64,000 nucleotides of DNA from Gemmatimonadaceae bacterium (GTDB lineage: Bacteria; Gemmatimonadota; Gemmatimonadetes; Gemmatimonadales; Gemmatimonadaceae), in assembly GCA_020852815.1 (NCBI GenBank), contig JADZAN010000010.1:62001-126000 (forward strand), written 5' to 3'. The first letter of the stretch is position 1. Every line of letters begins with the position of its first letter. This document shows positions 30,334 through 37,678 of this stretch, piece after piece. The notes under the pieces were generated by a model. The model was not told the origin of the DNA. It saw only the letters and a list, made by a program, of their open reading frames with translations, and searched no databases. The translations under genes were made by a program, and so were the position numbers.

Positions 30334-31266
30334 TTAGGGCGTGAGGTCCGGCTGGTAGGTCTCCACGAACTCGAGGAAGCGCGAGACCTCGAGGATGTCC
30401 TTCCCCACGAAGCGAACGGTGTGCGCGTTGACCCTCGTCACGATCGGGAGGTAGGCCAGCGTCTCGGCGGCGCGGTAGTGCTTGAACGAGATCTCGGCCG
30501 TCACCGGGCCGCGCATGACAAACGGTGCAATGCGTGCCCGCTTCTCGATCCCCGCCTTCACCTTGGCGCGAATGAGCGCCTGCCCCGCCTTGGGAACGAG
30601 CGTTGCCGCCGAGTGGAACGAGATGGCGCGCTTCACGATCGCTCCCTCCATCCCGGCCGCGAAGGGCGAGACTTCCGCCACCGCGGCATCGTCGCCCGAA
30701 ATGGCCACGACCGGAACGCCGAAGTGCCCGGCGAGCGCGGCGTTGATTCCCCCCTCCGGAACTTCGCGCCCGTTGAGCGTTACGCCGGTGAGTGTGGCGC
30801 TCGACATCGTGTGCGCGCGCACCCCGCGCACGTTCGAGGTCCCGGCATGGTAGCCGACGAAGACCGCAGCGGCGAACGACGAGTCGACTCCTTCCATCAT
30901 CATCATCGGGCGCGGCCAGGAACGAATCACGGTGACATCCTCAGGGAGGAGGTCCAGCAGGAGGTTCTGCCCGTTGCCATGCGAGTCGCTCACCACGATC
31001 TCGGTCGCGCCGGCGTCTCGCGCCCCCTGGATGGCCGCGAGTGCATCCGCCGTCATCCACTCGCGGGCGCGCTGATACTCGAACGAAGTCGGGCCGAGTT
31101 GGTCGGCGCTGACCACACCGGTAATCCCCTCCATATCCACGGAGATGTAGACCTTGAGCGGGCGCTGCGCCTGCGCTGGAGCCGCGGCGAGGAGACTCGC
31201 GACCATCAGGGCGGCGAACGAGCGATGCACGGCGAACAGGGAGCGCTGCGGGCGGGAGCGACGCAT
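30334..31266 (-). CDS. Exported M55 D-aminopeptidase (DppA-like)
   Basis: 310-residue protein with a signal peptide (cleavage near AQAQ) and an M55 catalytic domain. From memory, the zinc ligands of B. subtilis DppA (D8, E10, H60, H104) match D44, E46, H96 and H140 here with a constant offset of 36. The catalytic His corresponds to H152 (RAHTMSS). It should release D-amino acids from D-Ala peptides, probably peptidoglycan fragments, and export puts it in the periplasm. ATG 31266 is preferred for its signal peptide; no ribosome-binding site is clear. Confidence 0.9.
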   Translation of the reverse strand: MRRSRPQRSLFAVHRSFAALMVASLLAAAPAQAQRPLKVYISVDMEGITGVVSADQLGPTSFEYQRAREWMTADALAAIQGARDAGATEIVVSDSHGNGQNLLLDLLPEDVTVIRSWPRPMMMMEGVDSSFAAAVFVGYHAGTSNVRGVRAHTMSSATLTGVTLNGREVPEGGINAALAGHFGVPVVAISGDDAAVAEVSPFAAGMEGAIVKRAISFHSAATLVPKAGQALIRAKVKAGIEKRARIAPFVMRGPVTAEISFKHYRAAETLAYLPIVTRVNAHTVRFVGKDILEVSRFLEFVETYQPDLTP

Positions 31267-31520
31267 GGGAGACGTGAGAGAGTGGTGGCGCGCCGAGCTC
31301 GGTGCGCGGATGCTGGCGGGAAAGTCGACGCACCGTAGGCTGCACTTCCTCTCGCGCGCGCACAACCGGCGAGCGATGGCTGGTGGCGAGGGCGGTGACA
31401 GGCGCCGCGCTCCCGCGCCCAGTTCGTCACGCCGCCGTGCGGTGAGTACACCTTCGGCGCTACCTTCCTTGGCGCTGGCGCCAGCCACTCGGCAGTGTCC
31501 CCTCACTTCCACTCGCCCAC

Positions 31521-32051
31521 ATGACCGAACAGGAGCTGCGCTATCCCATCGGCCGCTACGCGCCACCGCCTGGCTACGCGCCCGAGTGGCGGCAGGCGTG
31601 CATCGACCGAATTGCCGCGACGCCGGCAGCGCTCCGTGACGCCGTTCGCGGGCTCGACGACGGGGTGCTCGACATGCCGTACCGGCCGGGGGGATGGAGC
31701 GTGCGGCAGGTGGTGCACCACGTCCCTGATTCGCACCTCAATGCCTACGTTCGCCTCAAGTTGGCGCTGACGGAGGAGTGCCCGACCATCAAGCCGTACG
31801 ACGAAGCGGCGTGGGCGCTCCTCTCCGACAGCAAGGACACCCCGATCGAGGTATCGTTGCAGCTGCTGGCGAGCGTGCACGACCGCTGGGTGCGCGTCAT
31901 GCGATCCATGTCCGACGCCGATTTCGATCGCCGCTACGTGCACCCCGATACGGGGCAGCACACGCTCTCGCACCTCGTGGGACTCTACGCGTGGCACGGC
32001 GCGCATCACGTGGCGCACGTGACATCGTTGCGCGCGCGGCTTGGCGTGTAG
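31521..32051 (+). CDS. YfiT-family metal-dependent hydrolase/thiol transferase
   Basis: 176-residue DinB-superfamily protein of the YfiT/BstA type. It shows the family's YPIGRYAPPPGYAPEW opening and IKPYDEAAWA, with metal histidines in VHHVPDSHLNAY and in YAWHGAHHVAHVTSLR. Known members bind Ni or Zn and act on thiol cofactors such as bacillithiol. ATG 31521 sits in the gap divergent from the M55 gene. This is the third DinB-superfamily gene in 5 kb. Confidence 0.92.
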   Translation: MTEQELRYPIGRYAPPPGYAPEWRQACIDRIAATPAALRDAVRGLDDGVLDMPYRPGGWSVRQVVHHVPDSHLNAYVRLKLALTEECPTIKPYDEAAWALLSDSKDTPIEVSLQLLASVHDRWVRVMRSMSDADFDRRYVHPDTGQHTLSHLVGLYAWHGAHHVAHVTSLRARLGV

Positions 32052-32118
32052 GACGGCCGCGTCTCCCGCATCGTCCCCGGGCGATGCACCTCCAACTCCA
32101 CCTTCGTCCGCGAGACCG

Positions 32119-32679
32119 ATGATCTCACTCAAGCTCCTGGCGCCGGTAGCCGTCGCCGTGCTGGCATTCGCCGCGCCGCGCGCCGGGACGGGCGACACCG
32201 TCGTCCTCGTCGTGCGACACGCCGAGAAGGCGGGGCCGAGCGGAGACGTCCCCCTTTCCGCCGCCGGCGCGGCTCGCGCGCAGGCGCTGGTCTCGATCGG
32301 GAAGGAAGCCGGCGTCTCGGCGATCATCACGACACAGTTCCAGCGCACGCGGCAGACGGCGGCACCGCTCGCCGAGGCGTTAGGGATCACCCCCGAGGTA
32401 ATCGACGTGAAGGGCGGGGTGGCCGAGCATGTCCAGGGGATTGCCTCGGCAATCCGGGCGCGTTTCGCGGGGCGAACCGTCCTCGTTGTCGGGCACAGCA
32501 ACACCGTGCCGGCCATCGTCGGCGCGTTGGGAGGGCCCAAGCTCCCAGACATCTGCGATGACCTGTACGATGATCTGTTCACGGTCATCGTCAGCGCCGA
32601 TGGGACCGCCCGTCTGGTGCACGCGAAGTACGGCGCACCCAGCGTCGCCGGCGCGGCGTGCCCGGCCATGGCGCGGTAG
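32119..32679 (+). CDS. Exported histidine phosphatase (phosphoglycerate mutase-like)
   Basis: 186-residue protein with a hydrophobic N-terminal signal, then the RHAEK phosphohistidine motif (R33, H34), a TRQTA segment and GHSNTVPAI near the end. This is the histidine phosphatase superfamily in an exported form; the substrate could be sugar phosphate or phospho-lipid. It lies 67 bases behind the YfiT gene. Confidence 0.87.
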   Translation: MISLKLLAPVAVAVLAFAAPRAGTGDTVVLVVRHAEKAGPSGDVPLSAAGAARAQALVSIGKEAGVSAIITTQFQRTRQTAAPLAEALGITPEVIDVKGGVAEHVQGIASAIRARFAGRTVLVVGHSNTVPAIVGALGGPKLPDICDDLYDDLFTVIVSADGTARLVHAKYGAPSVAGAACPAMAR

Positions 32680-32734
32680 GGGCGCGAGGGCGCGAGCTGA
32701 CGCCGCGTGAGGGAGAGCGTCGGCTCGGGTGTCT

Positions 32735-32807
32735 CACTCGTGGGACGGTGCCCTGTCAGCGCATGAGGACAGCTCACCGTGGCGCCAGGGCATTGTCCCA
32801 GCGAGAA
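32735..32807. repeat. Imperfect inverted repeat element
   Basis: GGGACGGTGCCCTG (32742-32755) is mirrored by CAGGGCATTGTCCC (32786-32799) with two mismatches. The arms extend outward with further partial matches (CTCACTCGT and CGAGAATG). It lies in the 253-bp gap before the lipoprotein gene and could form a large hairpin or be a worn mobile fragment or operator. Confidence 0.6.
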
Positions 32808-32932
32808 TGCGGTACGGGCGATTGGCCCGCGCCGTGCATATTGAGCGTAGGGCCGCGCTCCGCCGGCAAGCTGGTAGGAGGTGGCGGTCCCGGTCGTTCG
32901 CGTTAGAGTCTTGCCTCACCCTCGAGGATCCG

Positions 32933-33523
32933 ATGCGCATTCGCCTCGTTCGACTGCTCGTTCCGGTGTCGCTCTTCGTGGTGGCGTGCGGCCGCGACAC
33001 GTCCAGGACGACCGGAATGTCCGAGGACCTGAAGAAGGACCTCGAGGCCTCCACGTCCAAGTTCGAGCTGGCTGGCGCCGACAACGCGCGCCCCATGGCG
33101 TACGTCTCCGAGCTGGAGCAGGTCAACGGGGCCGCACCGGTGGAGCGTACTCCGCAGCGGCGCCGTGTCGCGACGCGATCGGCCAACGTCCAGCTCCCCG
33201 AGGAGAAGTCGTCGCCGGCGCCGCAGGTGGCTGACGAGGTACAACTGGCGCAGGCGCCGGAAGAGACCGCGCCGGTTCCTGCCCCCGCTGACGAGGCTCC
33301 GCGCGTTCCTACCGTCGCACCGCGCCCGTCGGCCCTGCCGGTCGACGTACCAGGGGGTGGAAGCGGAGGCGGCTACGGGAATGGCGGGATCGGCGGTCGG
33401 GGTGATGGGCGAGGGGAGGGGATTGGTGACATCATCGGGATCGTCATCCGTGGCGGTGGCGTGGGAGTCGACCACTGTCCGCCGCGCCGCCGTGGCCGTC
33501 CGCGCATCCCGGTCAACTGGTAG
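32933..33523 (+). CDS. Hypothetical lipoprotein, Gly-rich C terminus
   Basis: 196 residues starting at ATG 32933 (GAGGATC upstream). A lipoprotein signal ends at Cys19 (LFVVAC). A low-complexity Pro/Ala/Glu middle region follows (about 90-140), then a Gly-rich tail (GGGSGGGYGNGGIGGRGDGRGEG) with a single Cys in VDHCPPRRRGRP. No domain recognised. The tail's alternating Gly and basic residues suggest cell-wall or polyanion contact, which is only a guess. It is followed by a strong terminator. Confidence 0.75.
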   Translation: MRIRLVRLLVPVSLFVVACGRDTSRTTGMSEDLKKDLEASTSKFELAGADNARPMAYVSELEQVNGAAPVERTPQRRRVATRSANVQLPEEKSSPAPQVADEVQLAQAPEETAPVPAPADEAPRVPTVAPRPSALPVDVPGGGSGGGYGNGGIGGRGDGRGEGIGDIIGIVIRGGGVGVDHCPPRRRGRPRIPVNW

Positions 33524-33568
33524 CGCCGAACCGTCGACGGCTGGAGCGGGAACCGCCGCACGACCACG

Positions 33569-33597
33569 GGGCGGGAGAGCGTTAGGCTCTCCCGCCC
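33569..33597 (+). terminator. Strong hairpin terminator with GTTAG loop
   Basis: A perfect 12-bp stem (GGGCGGGAGAGC/GCTCTCCCGCCC) encloses a five-base loop GTTAG, 45 bases behind the lipoprotein stop. Downstream is TCGTCG, with no long T run. The loop contains the hexamer context discussed in the findings. Confidence 0.75.
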
Positions 33598-33814
33598 TCG
33601 TCGCATCGGCGAGTGCTCCCTGTGGGTGCGCACACGCCGGCGCAATGACTGGCGACGGCGCTTGAGCAACGCCATACTCCGCTCGCCGTTCGAGGACGCC
33701 TCGATGGCGCCGCGCGAGCGCTGCCAAAGCGCGGCGCAAGCGCGGCGCATGCGCTGTCTGTGCGCCGCGCGTCCCATCCCGTTGCACACATCCAGACTTC
33801 CAGCCGCCTTTCCC

Positions 33815-34255
33815 GTGCTCACGAAGGACTTCCCGGACCATCACGACGCCGAACTCGTGCTCAAGCTGTATGAGTTGCGTCGCGAGAGCGTCATGCGCGA
33901 GTCGCGCCAGCAACTGTTCAGCGCCTTCAACCCCGCAACATTCGACGACGTGCTGGCGGTAACGAAGCACGACCATCCGCTCAATGCGGCGTACCGCCAG
34001 GTGCTGTCGTACTGGGAGATGGTGTACGCCATGGCGCGCCACGGCGTGATGCACGCCGACTTCATGCTGGAGAGCAACGGCGAGGGGTTGATCCTGTACA
34101 CGAAGGTCGAGCCGTGGCTCGCCGAGTATCGCGCGCAGATCAACCCCATCGCCTTCCGCAACGCCGAGTGGGTGGCGAAAGAGACGGAGATGGGGCGACT
34201 GCTCGCCGAACGATTCCGTGCGCGTGTCCGCGCGTCGCGCGCCGCGGGGAAGTGA
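33815..34255 (+). CDS. Hypothetical protein
   Basis: 146-residue helical cytoplasmic protein with no family I can name. It begins with a conserved-looking LTKDFPDHHDAELVLKLYELRRE and includes SYWEMVYAMARHGVMHADFMLES. The frame is open upstream to 33626, but the extension is low-complexity Arg/Ala, so GTG 33815 is chosen. It ends two bases before the SET gene and is likely co-transcribed with it. Confidence 0.7.
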   Translation: MLTKDFPDHHDAELVLKLYELRRESVMRESRQQLFSAFNPATFDDVLAVTKHDHPLNAAYRQVLSYWEMVYAMARHGVMHADFMLESNGEGLILYTKVEPWLAEYRAQINPIAFRNAEWVAKETEMGRLLAERFRARVRASRAAGK

Positions 34256-34257
34256 CG

Positions 34258-34878
34258 ATGGCCGCCAGGCGCAAACGCACGAAGCAGGTCGCCGAGCCGC
34301 AACCGTTCGCGGTCCGGCGCTCCGCCATCCAGGGGCGCGGGTGCTTCGCCTCTCGCGACATCCGCAAGGGCGAGCGCATTGCCGAGTACCAGGGTGAGCG
34401 CATCACGTGGAAGGAGGCCGACACGCGCTACGACGACGACGCCAAGCGTCGCCACCACACCTTCCTCTTTGCCGTGACGACGCGCACGGTGATCGATGGG
34501 GCGGTGAACGGGAACGATGCCCGCTACATCAACCATTCGTGCGATCCCAACTGCGAGGCGATCGACGACCGCGGACGCATCTTCATCGAGGCGATGCGTC
34601 CCATTGCGGCTGGCGAGGAGCTGTTCTACGACTACGCCTACGCGCGCGACGAATCGACGACGGAGGAGGACGAGCAGCTGTACCTCTGCCGGTGCGGCAC
34701 CGCCAAGTGCCGGGGAACGATCCTCGAGGCACCGCCCAAACGGAAGGCGAAGCTCCCCAAGACCCACCACGCCGCGGCTCGCCACCCGCACGAGCATCTC
34801 GCGCGCGCCGGCACCAAGCAGAAGGGGGCGAGCGACGGTCAGCGCCCGACGGGGAGGTCGAGACGACGCGCGCGATGA
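34258..34878 (+). CDS. SET-domain lysine methyltransferase-like protein
   Basis: 206 residues with a complete SET domain: RGCFASRDIRKGERIAEYQGE, the AdoMet/pseudoknot motif RYINHSCDPNCEA (NHSC at 92-95) and GEELFYDYAYA. A post-SET-type zinc site is also present (C144, C146, C151 with C95). The tail is very basic (Lys/Arg/His-rich), suggesting nucleic-acid or histone-like protein binding. SET proteins are rare in bacteria and methylate lysines on ribosomal, histone-like or effector targets. The overlap with the next ATG (ATGA) links it to a gene of unknown function. Confidence 0.88.
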   Translation: MAARRKRTKQVAEPQPFAVRRSAIQGRGCFASRDIRKGERIAEYQGERITWKEADTRYDDDAKRRHHTFLFAVTTRTVIDGAVNGNDARYINHSCDPNCEAIDDRGRIFIEAMRPIAAGEELFYDYAYARDESTTEEDEQLYLCRCGTAKCRGTILEAPPKRKAKLPKTHHAAARHPHEHLARAGTKQKGASDGQRPTGRSRRRAR

Positions 34879-35822
34879 ACGACGCCTACGCGGCCGCGAT
34901 GCGCGACTCGATCCTCGCGCACCCGTCGATGCGCGCGCTGCTCGCCGGGGCGATCGACTACGCGGGGCTCTTCCCGCCGGCATCGCTCGAGTTGCCGGCG
35001 GTCGTGGCCAACTATCGCGACTACCGAGCCAGCGCCGACTCCTGGTCGTTAGGGCGCCTGGTGGTCCCGGCTGCCCGGCTCGCCGAGCTGGCGCGGGTCG
35101 CGTCAACGGCGTGGGGCAACAGCGCGACCCCGTGGCGCATCAGTGCCCTTGCCGGCGCCGATCCCGCGGCGAACGGCGCGGCGGGCGCCGCGGCCGACGC
35201 CGAGCGCATCGCCGCGTTCAACGTGGCGTGCTTCCCTCACGCCTGCGTGGACAGCGTGGAATCCAGGGTCGCGTCGGTGGAACAGGTGCGTGCGCTTGCC
35301 GGCGTCTTTCCCTCCACCGAACACTATGTCGAGCTGCCGCTGGCCGCTGAGCTTGCGCCCTTGGTCCGCGCGGTGCAGTCGATCGGCGCCCGCGCCAAGG
35401 TGCGCACCGGCGGCATCACGCCGGACGCCATCCCCGCACCGCGCGACGTGGCGCGCTTTCTCCGGGCCTGTGCCGACGCCGGCCTCCCGTTCAAGGCAAC
35501 CGCGGGATTGCATCACCCCATGCGCGGCGAGTATCGCCTGACCTACGCCGCCAATGCAGCGAAGGGAACGATGTTCGGCTACCTGAACCTCTTCCTCGCC
35601 GCCGCGCAGGCACGCGCCGGCGCACCGCTGGAGCAGCTCGTGCTCACGCTGGATGGGCGCAATCGCGCGATGCTCGGCATTCATGATGACGAGATACGGT
35701 GGGAAGGGGGGCGCGCGTCGGTGAAGGCGCTCGCCGCCATGCGGCACGACTTCGCCATCGCCTTCGGCTCGTGCTCCTTTCGCGAGCCGCTGGACGACCT
35801 GGGAACCCTGTACGCGGAGTAG
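34875..35822 (+). CDS. Conserved hypothetical protein upstream of fahA
   Basis: 315-residue soluble protein. The sequence looks like a TIM-barrel fold by strand-helix alternation, with the conserved-looking stretches IDYAGLFPPASLEL and AKVRTGGITPDAIPA, and PFKATAGLHHPMR, which appears catalytic. I know of homologues in actinobacteria but not of a function. It is translationally coupled to the SET gene and 12 bases from fumarylacetoacetase. A role around aromatic or ketoacid breakdown is possible. Confidence 0.75.
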   Translation: MNDAYAAAMRDSILAHPSMRALLAGAIDYAGLFPPASLELPAVVANYRDYRASADSWSLGRLVVPAARLAELARVASTAWGNSATPWRISALAGADPAANGAAGAAADAERIAAFNVACFPHACVDSVESRVASVEQVRALAGVFPSTEHYVELPLAAELAPLVRAVQSIGARAKVRTGGITPDAIPAPRDVARFLRACADAGLPFKATAGLHHPMRGEYRLTYAANAAKGTMFGYLNLFLAAAQARAGAPLEQLVLTLDGRNRAMLGIHDDEIRWEGGRASVKALAAMRHDFAIAFGSCSFREPLDDLGTLYAE

Positions 35823-35834
35823 CGCGAGCGTCGC

Positions 35835-37163
35835 ATGCTCAACGAGACCCATCGCCCCGACCTTCGCTCATGGGTGGCGAGCGCCAACGATGGCGCGACC
35901 GACTTCCCTGTGCAGAACCTCCCCTACGGCGTCTTCCGGCGCCGCGGGAGCGACGAGGCATGGCGTGTCGGCGTGGCCATCGGGCGCATGATCCTCGATG
36001 TCGCGGCGGCGAGTGCGGCCGGGCTCCTCGACGACGATGCCGGGCAGGCGGCGCGCACCTGCGCATCGCCGTCGCTCAATGGGCTCATGTCACTCGGTGC
36101 GCCGTCGTGGTCTGCGTTGCGTCGCGCCTTGAGCGAGCTGCTGCGCGCCGATACCGAGACGGGACGCTCCGCGCAGGCCGTGGCGCCATCGCTCCTGGTG
36201 TCGCAGCACGACGCCGAGTTGCGGCTGCCGGCGCACGTGTCCGACTACACCGACTTCTACGCGTCGGTGTTCCATGCCACCAACGTCGGGGCGATGTTCC
36301 GCCCGGACAACCCGCTGCTGCCCAACTACAAGTGGGTCCCGATCGGGTACCATGGGCGTGCCTCGTCGCTGGTGGTGAGCGGGACGCCCGTCGTGCGCCC
36401 GCATGGACAGCTGGGGAGCGATGACGGGGGGGCGCCGACGGTGGCGCCGAGCCGCCGCCTCGACTACGAGGCCGAACTCGCCCTCTTCGTGGGACCGGGA
36501 AACTCGTTAGGTCGGGTGATCCCCATCGAGGATGCGCAGGAGCACCTGTTCGGCATTGCGCTCCTCAACGACTGGTCGGCCCGCGATGTCCAGGCGTGGG
36601 AGTACCAGCCACTCGGCCCGTTCCTGGCCAAGAACTTCGCGACGTCGCTGTCCCCGTGGGTCGTGACGTTCGAGGCGCTGGCCCCGTACCGGGTTCCAGC
36701 CTTTGCCCGCGCCGACGGCGATCCTGCCCCGCTCCCCTACCTCGCGGATGCCACTGACCAGTCGCGGGGCGGCCTCGATGTCTGGATCGAGGTGTGGCTG
36801 CGTACGGCGCGCATGCGGGAGGACGACGCGCAGGCGGTGCGCCTGTCGCGCGGCAACGCGCGCGAGCTGTACTGGACCATGGCGCAGCTCCTTGCGCACC
36901 ACGCCAGCAACGGCTGCAACCTGCAGCCGGGCGACGTGCTGGGGAGCGGAACGATTTCCGGCCCGGCGAAGGACTCGCGCGGGTGCCTGCTCGAACTCAC
37001 CTGGCGCGGGACGGAGCCGGTCACGCTCCCCAACGGCGAATTGCGTCGCTTCCTCGAGGATGGCGACGAAGTGATCCTGCGCGGTTCGTGCGAGCGCGCC
37101 GGGTATGCCCGCCTCGGACTTGGCGAGTGCCGCGGCGTGGTGCAGCCCGCCATCACCCTCTGA
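35835..37163 (+). CDS. fahA: Fumarylacetoacetase
   Basis: 442-residue hydrolase that splits fumarylacetoacetate to fumarate and acetoacetate, the last step of tyrosine/phenylalanine breakdown. The N-terminal beta domain is followed by the catalytic FAH domain, with SDYTDFYAS, HATNVGAMFRP, LLPNYKWVPIGYHGRASS (calcium and catalytic region), LLNDWSARDVQAWEY and GSGTISGPAKDS. Length matches the family. The other homogentisate-pathway genes are not in the window. Confidence 0.94.
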   Translation: MLNETHRPDLRSWVASANDGATDFPVQNLPYGVFRRRGSDEAWRVGVAIGRMILDVAAASAAGLLDDDAGQAARTCASPSLNGLMSLGAPSWSALRRALSELLRADTETGRSAQAVAPSLLVSQHDAELRLPAHVSDYTDFYASVFHATNVGAMFRPDNPLLPNYKWVPIGYHGRASSLVVSGTPVVRPHGQLGSDDGGAPTVAPSRRLDYEAELALFVGPGNSLGRVIPIEDAQEHLFGIALLNDWSARDVQAWEYQPLGPFLAKNFATSLSPWVVTFEALAPYRVPAFARADGDPAPLPYLADATDQSRGGLDVWIEVWLRTARMREDDAQAVRLSRGNARELYWTMAQLLAHHASNGCNLQPGDVLGSGTISGPAKDSRGCLLELTWRGTEPVTLPNGELRRFLEDGDEVILRGSCERAGYARLGLGECRGVVQPAITL

Positions 37164-37182
37164 CCTGCCACGGAGCGAACTC

Positions 37183-37563
37183 ATGGACGTCGTCCTCACC
37201 CCAGCGGCGCCGATCCCGGCGGGACACTACTCGCAGGGCATCGTGCACAACGGCATCGTCTACGTGGCGGGACAGCTCCCCATCACGCCGGGAAGCAGCG
37301 AGCATGTCGTGGGGAGCATGGAAGAACAGACCGAGCGCACGCTGCGCAACGTGGATGCCGTGCTGGTGGCGGCGGGGAGCGGGTTGGACAGAGTCCTGCA
37401 GATGACGATCTACATCAGCGATGTCGCGCTGTGGGGCGAGGTGAACCGGGCGTACACGCGCATCATGGGGGCGCACAAACCGGCGCGTGCAGTCGTTCCG
37501 GTCAAGGAGCTGCACTACGGCTATCAGATCGAGATCCAGGCGATTGCGGCGGTGGGGGGGTGA
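37183..37563 (+). CDS. RidA-family deaminase
   Basis: 126-residue member of the RidA/YjgF family, with the family signatures HYSQGIVHNGIVYVAGQLP and MTIYISD. The reaction is expected to be hydrolysis of reactive enamines/imines from PLP enzymes. The conserved substrate-binding Arg (in NRAYTRIM or PARAVVPV region) is present. It is 19 bases behind fahA. The stop TGA forms the first bases of the AGARGACG array. Confidence 0.92.
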   Translation: MDVVLTPAAPIPAGHYSQGIVHNGIVYVAGQLPITPGSSEHVVGSMEEQTERTLRNVDAVLVAAGSGLDRVLQMTIYISDVALWGEVNRAYTRIMGAHKPARAVVPVKELHYGYQIEIQAIAAVGG

Positions 37564-37602
37564 GAGGACGAGAAGACGAGAAGACGAGAAGACGAGAGGA
37601 CG
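37563..37602. repeat. Five 8-bp direct repeats after ridA
   Basis: Five copies of AGARGACG (AGAGGACG, three AGAAGACG, AGAGGACG), with the last base of the RidA stop codon inside copy one. It is the reverse complement of the unit at 2656-2687. Confidence 0.9.
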
Positions 37603-37611
37603 AGAAGCCTG

Positions 37612-37629
37612 CCCCAGCGAAGGCTGGGG
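37612..37629 (+). terminator. Hairpin CCCCAGC-GAAG-GCTGGGG
   Basis: A perfect 7-bp stem with a four-base GAAG loop directly follows the repeat array. It may end the fahA-ridA transcript or be a small REP-like element; no T run. Confidence 0.5.
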
Positions 37630-37678
37630 ACGAGGGGACGACGCGACGAAGGACTTCGGCTTTCACTTTCGAGGGGAT

